In this document: positions 21,552 to 32,489 of the stretch, piece by piece | Numbering within the stretch: the stretch's first letter is position 1 | Layout: each line of letters starts with the position of its first letter | Origin: Castanea sativa | Lineage: Eukaryota; Streptophyta; Magnoliopsida; Fagales; Fagaceae | Direction: 5' to 3' | NCBI RefSeq assembly: GCF_040712315.1 | Contig: NC_134013.1 | Coordinates: 86,744,001-86,808,000 of the forward strand | DNA: 64,000 bases | The notes under the pieces: generated by a model | What the model saw: only the letters and a program-made list of their open reading frames with translations | Told to the model about the DNA's origin: nothing | Database searches by the model: none | Position numbers and translations under genes: made by a program

Positions 21552-23556
21552 AAAAGAGGTTTGTTACAAAGGTAATGATAAATGACTTGTTTTTGGCATG
21601 TAAAATATCCAAGTAATTATGTTGCCACGTACTGGACAATGCATACTATGTGTTCAAACTCTGTATTTTAGAACATGCTTGTATCAATGCGCAATGTTAT
21701 GGTTTCAATGGGCAAAACTGGTGATTGCAATGTCCCTATAATCATTTTTGTGTTTTCCTGAGAGGATTAACTATACTTATTTGTTTAGTTTGCTGGATTT
21801 TAGCTACCCCAAGTCAATTTCTTTGGGCTTTCCAAAAGAGATAGTCAACCTATGTGTGTATTTTTATGTGCCTTATCCTCTAACCATGACTAAGTGTCTT
21901 ATGCTCTGTTGTCATTGCTGTTCCCCACATCTTTTGATCTTAAACTTTGATCATTGATTACATAACACCCATGCCCCATTATTTTCATTGCCCACATTGG
22001 TAATGAGTCGCGTAGTTTTCTCATTAGTTGAACAATAATCACTTATTTTGGGGTAGCCAATAGTCATTCAAATTCACCTATAACCAAATAAGGTGTTTGA
22101 AATCATTAGTTTTGGTGGTATCTAATTGTTCAGCATCTGGTTATCTTCGTGAATTAATTTTCATTTATAAAAGCAAAAAAAAAAAAAAGGAAAATTCATT
22201 TTGAAGTCAGTACATTTTTTTATTGTTTTGGTTTTCCCTTTAGTTTCAAGTTATGTTTCTTCACATATCCTCCTGTAATAGTTGCTTCTTGAAATTCCAG
22301 GCATTGGTTTTGATACACAGGTTTTTTAGCATATCACTTGTTTTATTCTTCATTCTATGGCTTTCCTCATCGGCTGGATATTCATTATCCAAATTAAAGG
22401 TAAGATTAGAATCTTATGATAAAATAATTGTTTTTTTGGATGCTAAAATTTTGATATCTATTGTGATTTTGATTATAGTTAAGAACATGTGTACATTAGA
22501 GCTGTGTGCAATGGGACATAGAATGGGTTAATGTATTGAATAAAGTCTTCTATATTTTGAAGACTGACGGAATAGGATAAATGTGGCGACTGTGATTAGT
22601 TTGTTGAGTTAATTCATAGCTGACTGCAAAATTGTTGTTATTTTGATAGTAATTCTGCGTCTGTAGCAGAGTAGTGTTGGGTTCTCGTAAGTTTAATTCC
22701 TTACTTCCTTTGAATTCAAAAACATAACTTATTTTCTTTTCCTACATTTTCGAGGAACTTATTAATTACCATTGAGAGCATCACGTAGATTTTGGATGAT
22801 AACATTATTTCTTACTGTTTTTTCTCACGGTTTTTTTTTTTTAATCAAACATAGCAATAACACGTTTCCATAAGTCTGTATATAATGCTTGTTACAAAGA
22901 GAAGGACCTGTAGTACAGTAATAAAAAAAAATGTTTCTTGAATTTGGCTGTTTTTGATTTGTTAGTTTATTAATTAACTTTGATAATCACTTTTGTTATC
23001 CTCATTTGTTGATGATGTGTCAGCCAATTATGTCTTTTGATTATCTGGGGTTGGGTTCTTGTATCATTCTTTTCTTTTTCACACTTTTTCTCAGCAGTGA
23101 AAGTGAAATTTAGCATAATAGCACAATCATTTGTTTATTTATGTTGAATATTTGTGTCTTTAGCATTTGATTTTGTCAGTTTGATGATAAATAAAATTCA
23201 GAGCTCTGTCTCAGAAATCAAATAGAGCTTAAAGGTGATCTTAATGATTCTGCTTATTGAAAAGTCAATCTTTTTGCAAACACCTGATTTTGCTGGTTTC
23301 ATGATCATTTGTAATTGATTTTTTTCGTTATTTTAATACTATAACTCTCGTATTTTTGTTCTTCCATGAACAATAACCCCTTGATTCGAGGTCAATATGC
23401 CACAAATTGCAAGCATTGGTAAATTGTTTTGTTAATTTGTTAGAAATGAAATTAACACAGAATAAGTTATTTTTCACCAATTCTCAACTTGGTTTGCCAA
23501 CCAGGCAGATTTGTACTTGAAAGGCAGAGTTTTTTCGAATGTTAGTTGAAAGGCAG
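21552..23556. other. Non-coding, between the two gene relics
   Basis: AT-rich, intron-like DNA. Some short frames exist (for example 21748-21957, 22253-22531) but none resembles a known protein. I looked here for a right-hand MULE end matching 14613 and for more EH-gene exons and found neither. Confidence 0.4.
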
Positions 23557-24709
23557 CTTGGGGAACATTTGACGCTAATGATGATGTTGACTCAGTGTGG
23601 GGCTTTAATCCAATCAAAACAACCAAGGTATGTAAATCTACATAATGTTATTGAATATTTTATTTAACAAAGAACTTGGCGTAGTATAGTCACGCTGCAA
23701 ACATATTCTGTAAACCTTATGAAAAAGCAATATAATATATTATGTAAAATAAGAAACATTTGTTGAAGTAAAAATCTAGAAAATAAAAAGGAGGGCCAAG
23801 TCTAATAAGAAAGCATGTATAAAAAAGTTCCCAACATACGAGCATGTATTCCTTTAAAATTTTGTAGGTTGATGTAATTTCGCATTATTTTTATTCACTC
23901 TTAATTGATAACTCAACCTATGCTTTGCCCTTAATAAGATAATTCTTGAGGTGGCTCAAAAATTAATTTTGGGAAAAGTTAATGGGTGGTTATTGATTTA
24001 GGAAATATTTCTAAAAACTTTTTATGGAAAAAGAAAATAGTAACTGATTTTTTGACGGCCTTTTATATTTCTCATAAAAGCGTTATTAAAATTTTTTAAA
24101 AATAGTCCATTAACAAATATCCTAAATGCACCCGTTAACAGGACCCATTAATTAATTCTATGGCTTTGATTGTATAGCCACTTGAATCTTTATGTTTGGT
24201 CGTTAATGTGCTGGGTTCTAAATTCCACGTGCTTTTATATAAAAATGACTTGAATTTTGCAGGAGCCTGCTCAAGAAAGAAATGGAGATAACTATTTATA
24301 TGGGTATGGGGATTTTGGTCTAAACCCTATCAGAACAGGGTCACCACAGGCAGGTGGCCTTTTCCAGAAGAAGAGTACATTTGCTATTGACGAGTCTGTT
24401 CCTAGCACACCACTCTACAGTTCAAGCAATTCGCCACATAAATATGAGGGGTCAGGACCCGCTTTTGATGGCTTCTCAAGATTTGATTCTTTCAGCACGC
24501 ATGACAGTGGCTTTTTTGCCCCACGGGAATCTCATACACTAGCACGATTTGATTCTGTTCTCAGCAGTAGAGACTCTGATCAAGGTCATGGATTCCCAAC
24601 CTTCGAAGACTCGGACCTTTTTGGATCTGAGCCATTTAGAACATCCATAGATAGCCAACCTGCCAGTCAACCTGCTAGGAAAACATCTGATAATTGGAAT
24701 GCATTTTAG
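23557..24709 (+). pseudogene. Last two exons of an EH-domain (Eps15/Pan1-like) gene, 5'-truncated
   Basis: Exon one of the pair (23557-23627) reads WGTFDANDDVDSVWGFNPIK and ends TTK before gtatgt. Exon two (24263-24709) has 148 codons ending SDNWNAF and TAG. The second exon holds the conserved tail of plant EH proteins: GDFGLNPIRTGSPQ, SVPSTPLYSSSNSPHKY, FSRFDSFSTHDSGFF, LARFDS and the final DNW-A-F. In Arabidopsis the AtEH1/Pan1 and AtEH2 proteins act in clathrin endocytosis (TPLATE complex). The EH domains, coiled coil and start are absent within the preceding ~9 kb, where the plant-mobile-domain relic sits. It is either the last exons of a gene with very long insertion-filled introns or an orphan; the frame is intact in both exons. 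Its 3' UTR likely extends to about 24950. Confidence 0.75.
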
Positions 24710-25572
24710 CTGGGTGGTTCTGCATCTTATCTGTGTGCGCTTTTCTGCGTTAAAACCTTCTGGGTGCTGTTTATTTCATGATGATGCAATCTTGGGAGTG
24801 GTTTGACTCGTTTGAGTCAGCATGCTTTGGTTTGCAACCATCGAGTGCTTGGAATGTATTTTTGTATTACTCCTTGTGTATTTTCACGTTAGCAAAAATA
24901 AGATAAGACCCTATATTTTTCTCCTTTGCAAGTGGATATGCTTAAAATGCAACTTAGTTGAAAGTTTCTTCTTCAAATCAACTCACTTTTGACTTTTCCA
25001 ATGGAATTAGGCTTTGTATGTTGATTACTTTGGCAATTAAATTCCCTGAAGCTAGTCACATGAAACTTGATTTAGGGTATTTTTTGGATGCAATCTCTAG
25101 GATATGACTTTGAAGGCCACTGCAATGATTTTTAAGTCCTATTTGGAGAACATATTTTCTAGAATCAGAATTGAGATTATTGCAATTGCATTAGCAGCAT
25201 GTCATCTCACTTTCATACTGTTCAATTCTCCATCCCCTACCTCAATCAGGAAAAAAGGTATTGTGCACCCATTGTATTATTCTCAGCAGATACCATTTAT
25301 CCAGCTTGAGCTTGAACTTGACTCAATGGTATTGCAATATGACCTTGTGGTGTTAGTATGAATTTTGTGAGTTAGATACGGGGATATCAATATCTGGGTA
25401 TCTAAAAATTGATTTGGCTTTCAGCCGAATGGATTTGTTACACTTTCCACAGTGAGGAGGATAGGACAAGGTGTTTTTCAATAACTTTTTCACAATACAA
25501 TAAGTCAATAACTTTGAAACGCAATAACTTTTCCGCAATAACTTTTCCACAATACAATAACTTTTCCGCCAT
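24710..25572. other. EH-gene 3' region and AT-rich spacer
   Basis: The first ~250 bases look like 3' UTR. From 25480 to 25570 there is a degenerate repeat of caataacttttccacaataca. No gene is seen. Confidence 0.4.
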
Positions 25573-25763
25573 GAGAAATGATATGTCCACAACATTTTTA
25601 CAACATTTTTACAACAAATTCTAAGTGGCAGGATGTTACTGGTTGTTATTGTTGGGGCAAAAAAGTAATCTTAGTGTTAGGTTCAAATTTGAACCAATAA
25701 CAACTAACCACCTATGATTTGTTGTAAAAATGTTGTAAAAATGTTGTGGACGTAGCACCTCTC
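25573..25763. mobile_element. MITE with tccacaacatttttacaaca ends
   Basis: 191 bases with inverted ends of about 45 bases: gagaaatgatatgtccacaa at left, and gagaggtgctacgtccacaa read from the right. Inside both ends is a two-fold acatttttacaac repeat. It is widespread in appearance and non-coding. It sits within a repeated caataacttttcc tract, so the target duplication is not readable. Confidence 0.75.
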
Positions 25764-26039
25764 ACCTTTTCCACAATACAATAACTTTTTCACGCCTCTC
25801 TCTCTCATCTCGCACATCACCTTACATCACCTTGCACATGTGTCTCTCTTTTAGTTTGACATCTGTCCCTTATGCAGCAGCAGGAAATCTTTGTCCGTCA
25901 GGAGCCTTAAACTTTCTTATATATAGTAATATAGATGCCCCCTTCTTCCCACCTCTTCTCAGCATCACTTCAAACAGCCATATACAACCTCCCTCTTATC
26001 TCCTCATACAACTTCAAAGGAGGAACATCATGCAATACC
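25764..26039 (+). promoter_or_regulatory. Upstream region of the second B3 copy
   Basis: Contains a TATA-like run (cttatatatagta, about 25917-25929), about 115 bases before the ATG at 26040. The pyrimidine-rich leader is only loosely like that of the first copy, so the upstream regions have diverged more than the genes. The frame is open upstream to 25935, but homology with the first copy sets the start at 26040. Confidence 0.35.
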
Positions 26040-26723
26040 ATGGTAATTATAACTTCTCACGATTTCAAGGGTGTGTACATTGATCCAAGTTGGTCTCCCT
26101 TTGAGTACTTGTTAGAGGTTGCTCGTTTTGCTGATCAGAAATATCACAAAGAATTATCTTTGAGATTCCAACCTATGAGACAATTCAAGTCTCTCAACCA
26201 CACCCAATTCAAGAAGCTGAAAGACCACAAGAAAAGAACCCTTTCAAACTCACCATCCACATCCAAGAACCCCAGAGTCACTCAGCAAGCCGGTCCAGAC
26301 CCACCACCAGACATGCCTAAGGAGTTCAAGAACATAGTCATGGCTAAGAATGGTTCTGATGTAAAGCTTGTGATCCAGAAGAAACTATCTAAAACTGATA
26401 TGTTGGGTCGTTTTGCTCGGCTTTCAATACCAAAAGGGCAAATGAGAGCTGAGTTTCTGAGTGAAGATGAACAAATGAGTCTACAGCAAAAGGAAGAAGG
26501 TGGGGCTCGTTACAAAGGTATGAAAGCCCAGCTAATACAGCCAAGCCTTGAAGAACGCAGCATCTTGTTGAAGAAGTGGAAGCAAGGTAGCAACAACTCT
26601 TACATGTTATGCTCACCTTGGAACTAAATTGCGAAAAATAACGGACTTGAGGTAGGGGATATTATACAGCTTTGGTCCTTCAAAGTCGACCATAGTCCCT
26701 GCTTGATCCTTATTAAGATATAA
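26040..26723 (+). pseudogene. B3 domain-containing protein (DUF313), second copy, nonsense-truncated
   Basis: Colinear with the gene at 414. Differences include two codons inserted after MV (VIITSHD), a 27-base deletion after RQFK that removes nine codons (between AAG repeats), and an A-to-T change making TAA at 26625-26627 where copy one has lysine (SPWN-stop instead of SPWNK). The frame beyond the stop is still open to TAA at 26721-26723 and still encodes the end of the B3 fold (NNGLEVGDIIQLWSF). A product from 26040 would be 195 residues and lack the last strands of the B3 barrel. The open remainder indicates a recent loss. The stop needs confirming in reads. Confidence 0.85.
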
Positions 26724-26759
26724 TTGAATAAGAGTGAATTAATTTGGTGGTAGTGGTTG

Positions 26760-26960
26760 CTATAGTTGCAGGTGTTTCTGATTTAAGTTTTAAGTCCTTG
26801 TAATATTTGCAAATGTTTCTGATTTAATGAGTCCTCGTAATAGTTGCGGATGTTTCTGATTTAATAGTCCTCATAATATTTGCGATGTTTTTATTGAAGT
26901 TTAAAGTCCTTGTAATATTTGCTGATGTTTCTGATTTAAGTCCCTGTAATAGTTTCGATG
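26760..26960 (+). repeat. Minisatellite after the second B3 copy
   Basis: Four to five imperfect units of the tccttgtaatatttgcaaat / gtttctgattta array, homologous to 1178-1290 and 1675-1745 and uninterrupted by the MITE found there. Confidence 0.65.
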
Positions 26961-26983
26961 TGGCATAAATCGAGTAAGTTTAG

Positions 26984-27926
26984 AGTGAAAAATGATTTTT
27001 TCTCTACGATAAAGTAATAATTATTATAGGTGCTTTAGGATGTCAACTGAATATTGAAGTCCGTTTCTTATTATAAGTATATGTGAAAAAAAAAATGCTA
27101 TTATTAGGATCATTTACAAATGATACTTTCTTTTTATATAGAAGAAATACTTCGAACTTTTATTAAAAAAACTAGCTATAATTGGCAAGAAGTACATTAA
27201 GGAGGTGTAGAGAAACAATTTCTATCCACACTAAAAGACCACTAACATGTCTCGCATGTATAACATTATTTTTTTCTCTCCCTCTCTAAAGAGTGCATAT
27301 ATATTTAGCATTACTTGTTCTACCAGTAGTATGGGAAAAAGAGATAAAATTAAAGGCATCTATAGGTTTCAAGTAAGAAAGTAAGTGACCAAGCTTGGTT
27401 TCAAATGCAATATAAAAGCTAATTAAGCCATAAATATTTGGATGTTTATAAATAGTCTGGTCAGATACCTTGGCTTGTTAATGGATAAGAAGTGGTTCAT
27501 TTATGTCCTTACAGGTGACACCATCTTATTGTTGTCTAGAAGTGCTTTTCTAAATACATGGGAGTGATTAAATTGATACATTTAAAAAAAAAATTAAAGA
27601 ACCAAAAATGTAACCTTGAAAATTACATAATCAAAATCAAGTAGATCCCAAGATTCAGGTACAAAAACACAATTTACCCAAAACAATATTTCAAGTTTTT
27701 GGAGGGATCTCTCTCACGCACACTAGTATAACTCAACTTTGGGGGCCTCTCCTATTTTTGTGGTTCCACCAGAGTATAGATTATAGAAGACTCAGAAAAC
27801 TTGTTTTGGGTGGGGCTACACATTTGAGAGACTACTTTTTGGGCACCAATGGGTGATGCCTAAATACAGGACGGAACTATGTGGGCTCAAGGTCCCCGGG
27901 CCCCTAATGTTAAGAAAGAAAGAAAG

Positions 27927-28012
<86 letters not shown>

Positions 28013-29846
28013 ATTTTTTTTACAATTTTAAATTTGGGCCTTCTCTTTTACAATTTTACATTAATTTTATTGTAATAGCATTTGTATCCGTTGTACAATA
28101 GTATAAAATCTCAAATTTGTCCAATTAACCCCAAAATACACCCTTATCAGTCTATGTTTATGTAAAAATATATTTATATTACAATAACTATGTAAATTTA
28201 TACAATTACTGTAGCACAATGCACAAATGTATTTTTACAAATCTATACAATTACTATAACACGAATGTATTTTTGTACAATGATACATAGCAAACTTGGG
28301 TGTATTTTGAGTTGATTGGACAAATTTATGCAATTATTGTTGCTATGCAAATGAAAATTTTATAAATTATTTAGATTGGGGCAGTGGTTTTTGGTTGAGG
28401 AAGAGAGATGATTTAAGATAATAATAAAAAATTTGATAAGGAAATAATATTATGATGAAATGTAGTGTAAAATAAATAATTTGATATGGAGTATTTTGAA
28501 AAGTTATATAATTTAATATATAAAAAAAAGGTTATTATGCTAAAATAGACAAAAATTTGCATGAGCTAATGCAAATACTCTAAGGTAATAAGAAACAATG
28601 GTCTTTGTCTTTGTTAATAGATAATTGCATTATAATGTATTATAAAGCAATGATTTTGTATATTTGTCTTTGTTGATAGTTTGTTAATATTAAATAGATG
28701 TTTATTTAGAATTTCATGATTTTTTTTACTTATACTCCAGTCTTCCCTAACTCAAAATTCTGGCTCCATTCTTGTCTAAATATTTCTAATTCTACAACAT
28801 TTTTCATAATTTTTAAGGTAAATTGTGATAAGTATAAAATAATAATAATATTTCAGTGAAAATGATGTCGTCTTCGTCACAATCTACGACCTTAATTTTG
28901 TGATAAAAATCGTTAAAAATTATAAAATTATTGTAAGCTGAATGTGCGTTGACTAGCACACCATGAAGGCAGAAATTCACACTTATTAGTACCAGTGATG
29001 TCATTGAAGTCTGATATGGTTGTTAAGGGGTTACGGCCCAAATATGTATAGTTGATGCCAATTTACCACTAGGAGTCTAGCAGCGTGCAGTTTGGTTAGG
29101 AAGGTTTTTTTTTTTTTTTTAGTTTGGTAAATCAAACTTTGCTTTAAATGGAAACAGTAGCCAAATCCAACTTTCAGGAACCCAAAATAGGAGAAAAAGA
29201 AGAATCATTACCCCAGAAGTTTGGGTTTAGGGGAGAAACAACAACAGAATTAAGTTCCCTTTTAAGTTTTAACCCAAGAAAAAAGGAAAGAAAAGACTCG
29301 AGATTTATTTTCATTAATGAACTAGATTTGAAAACATTTCTTTAATTCATGATTTCACATGGCACTTCTCCCCTTATCCATGGGCCATGGCACCATAGAA
29401 ACACGAGTTGAACACACGATTCAACTCTTAAAATCGTGAATTCAACTCACATTTTACCATAGTTTTACATTCTGATTTAACAGGGAAAGCCAAATTTCAC
29501 CCAACTGCCTGGGGAATTGGGATAGGCCACAAATTCAAATCTTCTATAAAAAAAAATAAAGAGAGAACGAAACCAGAAAGCAACAGTTAAAGTACCAGGT
29601 AATAATGGCAACATATGATATACCTTGTATCTCATACATTTCAATATAATAAAGTTCTCTCTCTTCTTCTTTTTTTAATTAATAGAAATACAAAAGTTAA
29701 CAATGGCAGCAAATCCTATTAAAAAAAAAAAAACAATGGCAGCAAATGAAGTCATCGCTACTTTATCAACAAGATATATGGTAAATAGTTCAATTTGCAA
29801 TTGAATTTATCACGACATTCAATACAATGTCAGATGGAAGAGAGAT
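26984..29846. repeat. Copy B of the triplicated block
   Basis: Matches copies A and C from gtgaaaaatgattttttctc to gacattcaatacaatgtcag. It lacks all the insertions found in A. Against A and C it has a small extra piece at about 27255-27385 and a deletion of ~480 bases near 28676. It stops at about 29846, before the DUF1644-derived end present in A and C. No gene within. Confidence 0.85.
27930..28010. repeat. (AT)n(AG)n microsatellite
   Basis: A-rich run, about 18 AT units, then about 16 AG units, at the site where copy A has (AC)n(AT)n. Confidence 0.85.
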
Positions 29847-32489
29847 GATTTGAGTTTTTTTTTATTTTTTGAGAAACAAATACACACACAAGAGAGAGAG
29901 GAAAGAATTCTAACACAAAGACACACCACAACTCCACTCAAAAATCATGGTAACTTTTAAAATGAGGTGGGACAAGTTATACTACACACAACACTCTCTC
30001 TTAAATAATGTGGGACAATTACCCATTCTTTTTTTTTAGAAACAAACACACACACACACAAGGGAGAAGGAAAGGGGTTCTAACACAAAGGCACACCACT
30101 TGTATGCACCCTTGAAATCATTAGGAGTCATCATGGTATTAGGTGTTGTTTGTTGTTTGAAGTTAGGTTGTAAATTAATATAAGTTGTTTACGAAAATCT
30201 CAAGTTTGGCTCATGAAAAAACTTATTTATTTTCATTTGTTTGGCTAACAAGACAAGCACAAGACCGAGTTTAGGCTCAACTTCTAAACAAGCTAAACTT
30301 GTTAAAATTATGTGATTAAATGATTAATTTATTATTTTCTAACAGTTTAAACTTTCAAGATGATCAGTAATTTAACATGATATTAAAGCAAGAAGTCTAA
30401 GTTCGATAGTTGTTTCCTTCACTCTATCTTACATTTAAAATCCTACACATAAGGTAAGGGGGGTGTTATAAATATGTAGTTAAATGATTAAATTTACCAT
30501 TTTTCAACAATCTTAACTCATGAACATGAGATTTGATTTAACTATATATAATATTATATTTTTATACGCATATTTGTCTAAAAAATACTTATATAAACTT
30601 AAAATTAAATTGTATAAGTTTGTAAATAAATTCTTATGAGATCAAATTAATTTTTGACTTTATTAATAATATAAATAATTCATTTGTAGTAACAATCATA
30701 GAATTTTGAAGGGGTAAAAAATTGTAGTCATGAAATTTCTATACATATAAAAGAATAACTTAATCAAGTAATTTGTGAATAAGCTTAAGCATGTTGGACA
30801 AAAAAATAAACTAAGCTTAAATATATAATCTTATTAAGTGAAGATCTTGAGCTTGACTCGTGTTCAAAATAAATTTAAATGAATAAGATTGAGTTTTTAA
30901 TATTCAAGTAGGTTTGATTTGTTTACCACTTCATATAGATCAGACAACTTCTGATTTGGACTTTTTTGATAAACTTCACATTAGAGCTTCTGATTTGAAC
31001 TTTTATACACATATCAAAGCAGCCCAGGGGAAGGAAAAGACAAGAGAGGTGGGTGCAATATACCGAGAGAACGGTTGAAAAGAGAGTTGTTTCTTTCTTT
31101 TGTTCTTTTTTTTTTTTTCAGAAACAGAGTGGCGTTGATTTTTATTTTCTTCCCCTTCATAAAATAATTAATAAATTCGCGTGAATGACCAAACCTAATG
31201 AATGTTTACATGAAATTTTCAATTTTTCTAAGATATGAACTACCAATGGAAGGCTCGTACGGGAATAAATAATAACATGTCAAGTTGTCAAGTAATTGTG
31301 AAATTTGTTGCGAAGAGTACTGTATCTTGCTCTAACAATGATCCTCAGCCTGCCAATAATAGACATGGCCTCATGGCGTATGAGATAATACCACCACTTT
31401 TGTATTACAATTTTTCTTTTTTCTTTTTTGCTATAACTAACGTGCTCAACTTTAGTGCGCAAAGAAAAAGCTTTGGATGGAAGGTTTTGGCTGGATCTAT
31501 AATATGATCGTGGACTTTTATTTGCCTATATATGCTTGATTATCTTAACTTTTTAAAATTTTAAAGGAACAAACCACATATAGTCCAGTTTGTCTTCATC
31601 ATATTATTAAGGAAATAACTTAAAAAGCTATGTGTCAATTAGTCCAAAAAAAAAAACTGTGTCAAGGCCAAGAAAGAGAGGCCAATCATTGGCCTGTTTG
31701 GTTGGTGAGTTTAAATAACAGTTTTCATTGTTTAAACAATATTACACGTATTTTTACACTTTTTCATCTACACGTATTTTCAAAAAATACAAACAACGTT
31801 ACTAAAACAATTAATATTACCAAACGAACCCTCAAGAGCATGTTAATTGTTGGCAGTGAGATCGGGATTTTGAAGAAATTGGTATTTGGTATCTAATTTA
31901 GATTCTAATTTCTAAAACCAGGTGAAGGAACTTTCTGGCTGTGTTCAAAAATCAGGTTACAGCTAAGCGAAGCACCAATATTGCTGAACAACCTTATTTT
32001 TGTTTACAGCGTTATTTGGCAGTTTGAAAATATGACCCTCTTTTCTTTTGGGACCACGGAAAATTTGCCCCGATTAACCTAAATAACAATATTTTAATAG
32101 GTTGAAAAAAGTATTTTATATCAAATGATATCACGTTATCTACATAAAATAATATAATTTAGATAAAAAAATATATGAAAATTATTGCTGTTTTTTGTTT
32201 TTTTACGTGTACTATGATTTTTTTAACACGTAGTAATATAATTAAAAAAAGGATTAGATGAAGATTTTGAATTATAATCAAATTAAGATTTTTTATCAAC
32301 TTATAAATTATAATAATAAAATGATTAAATGAAGAGTTTGGATTGTTATTAAATTAAAATTTTAATCAATTTAGAAATTATTGGAGAAAAAGATAAGAAC
32401 AAATAAAATTATATTTATTTTTTTAAAATCTAAAAAAAATTCTACAATTTGGTGCAGCCACTTGGTGCAACTACGGTTTCTAAGCCCAA
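29847..32489. other. Spacer between copies B and C, repeat remnants only
   Basis: A degenerate two-copy repeat (gaaacaaatacacacacaag and ttctaacacaaagacacacc at 29870-29930, again at 30040-30100) and an LTR-like remnant with phrases such as aagatgatcagtaatttaac near 30355. The short open frames (for example 31235-31507) have no recognisable content. I see no gene. Confidence 0.45.
31690..31832. mobile_element. Short GTTTGGT-type MITE
   Basis: Begins cctgtttggttggtgagttt and ends attaccaaacgaacc. The middle acacgtatttttacactttt and acaaacaacgttactaaaac match the family members at 1942, 55078, 56800 and 58134. Confidence 0.65.
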
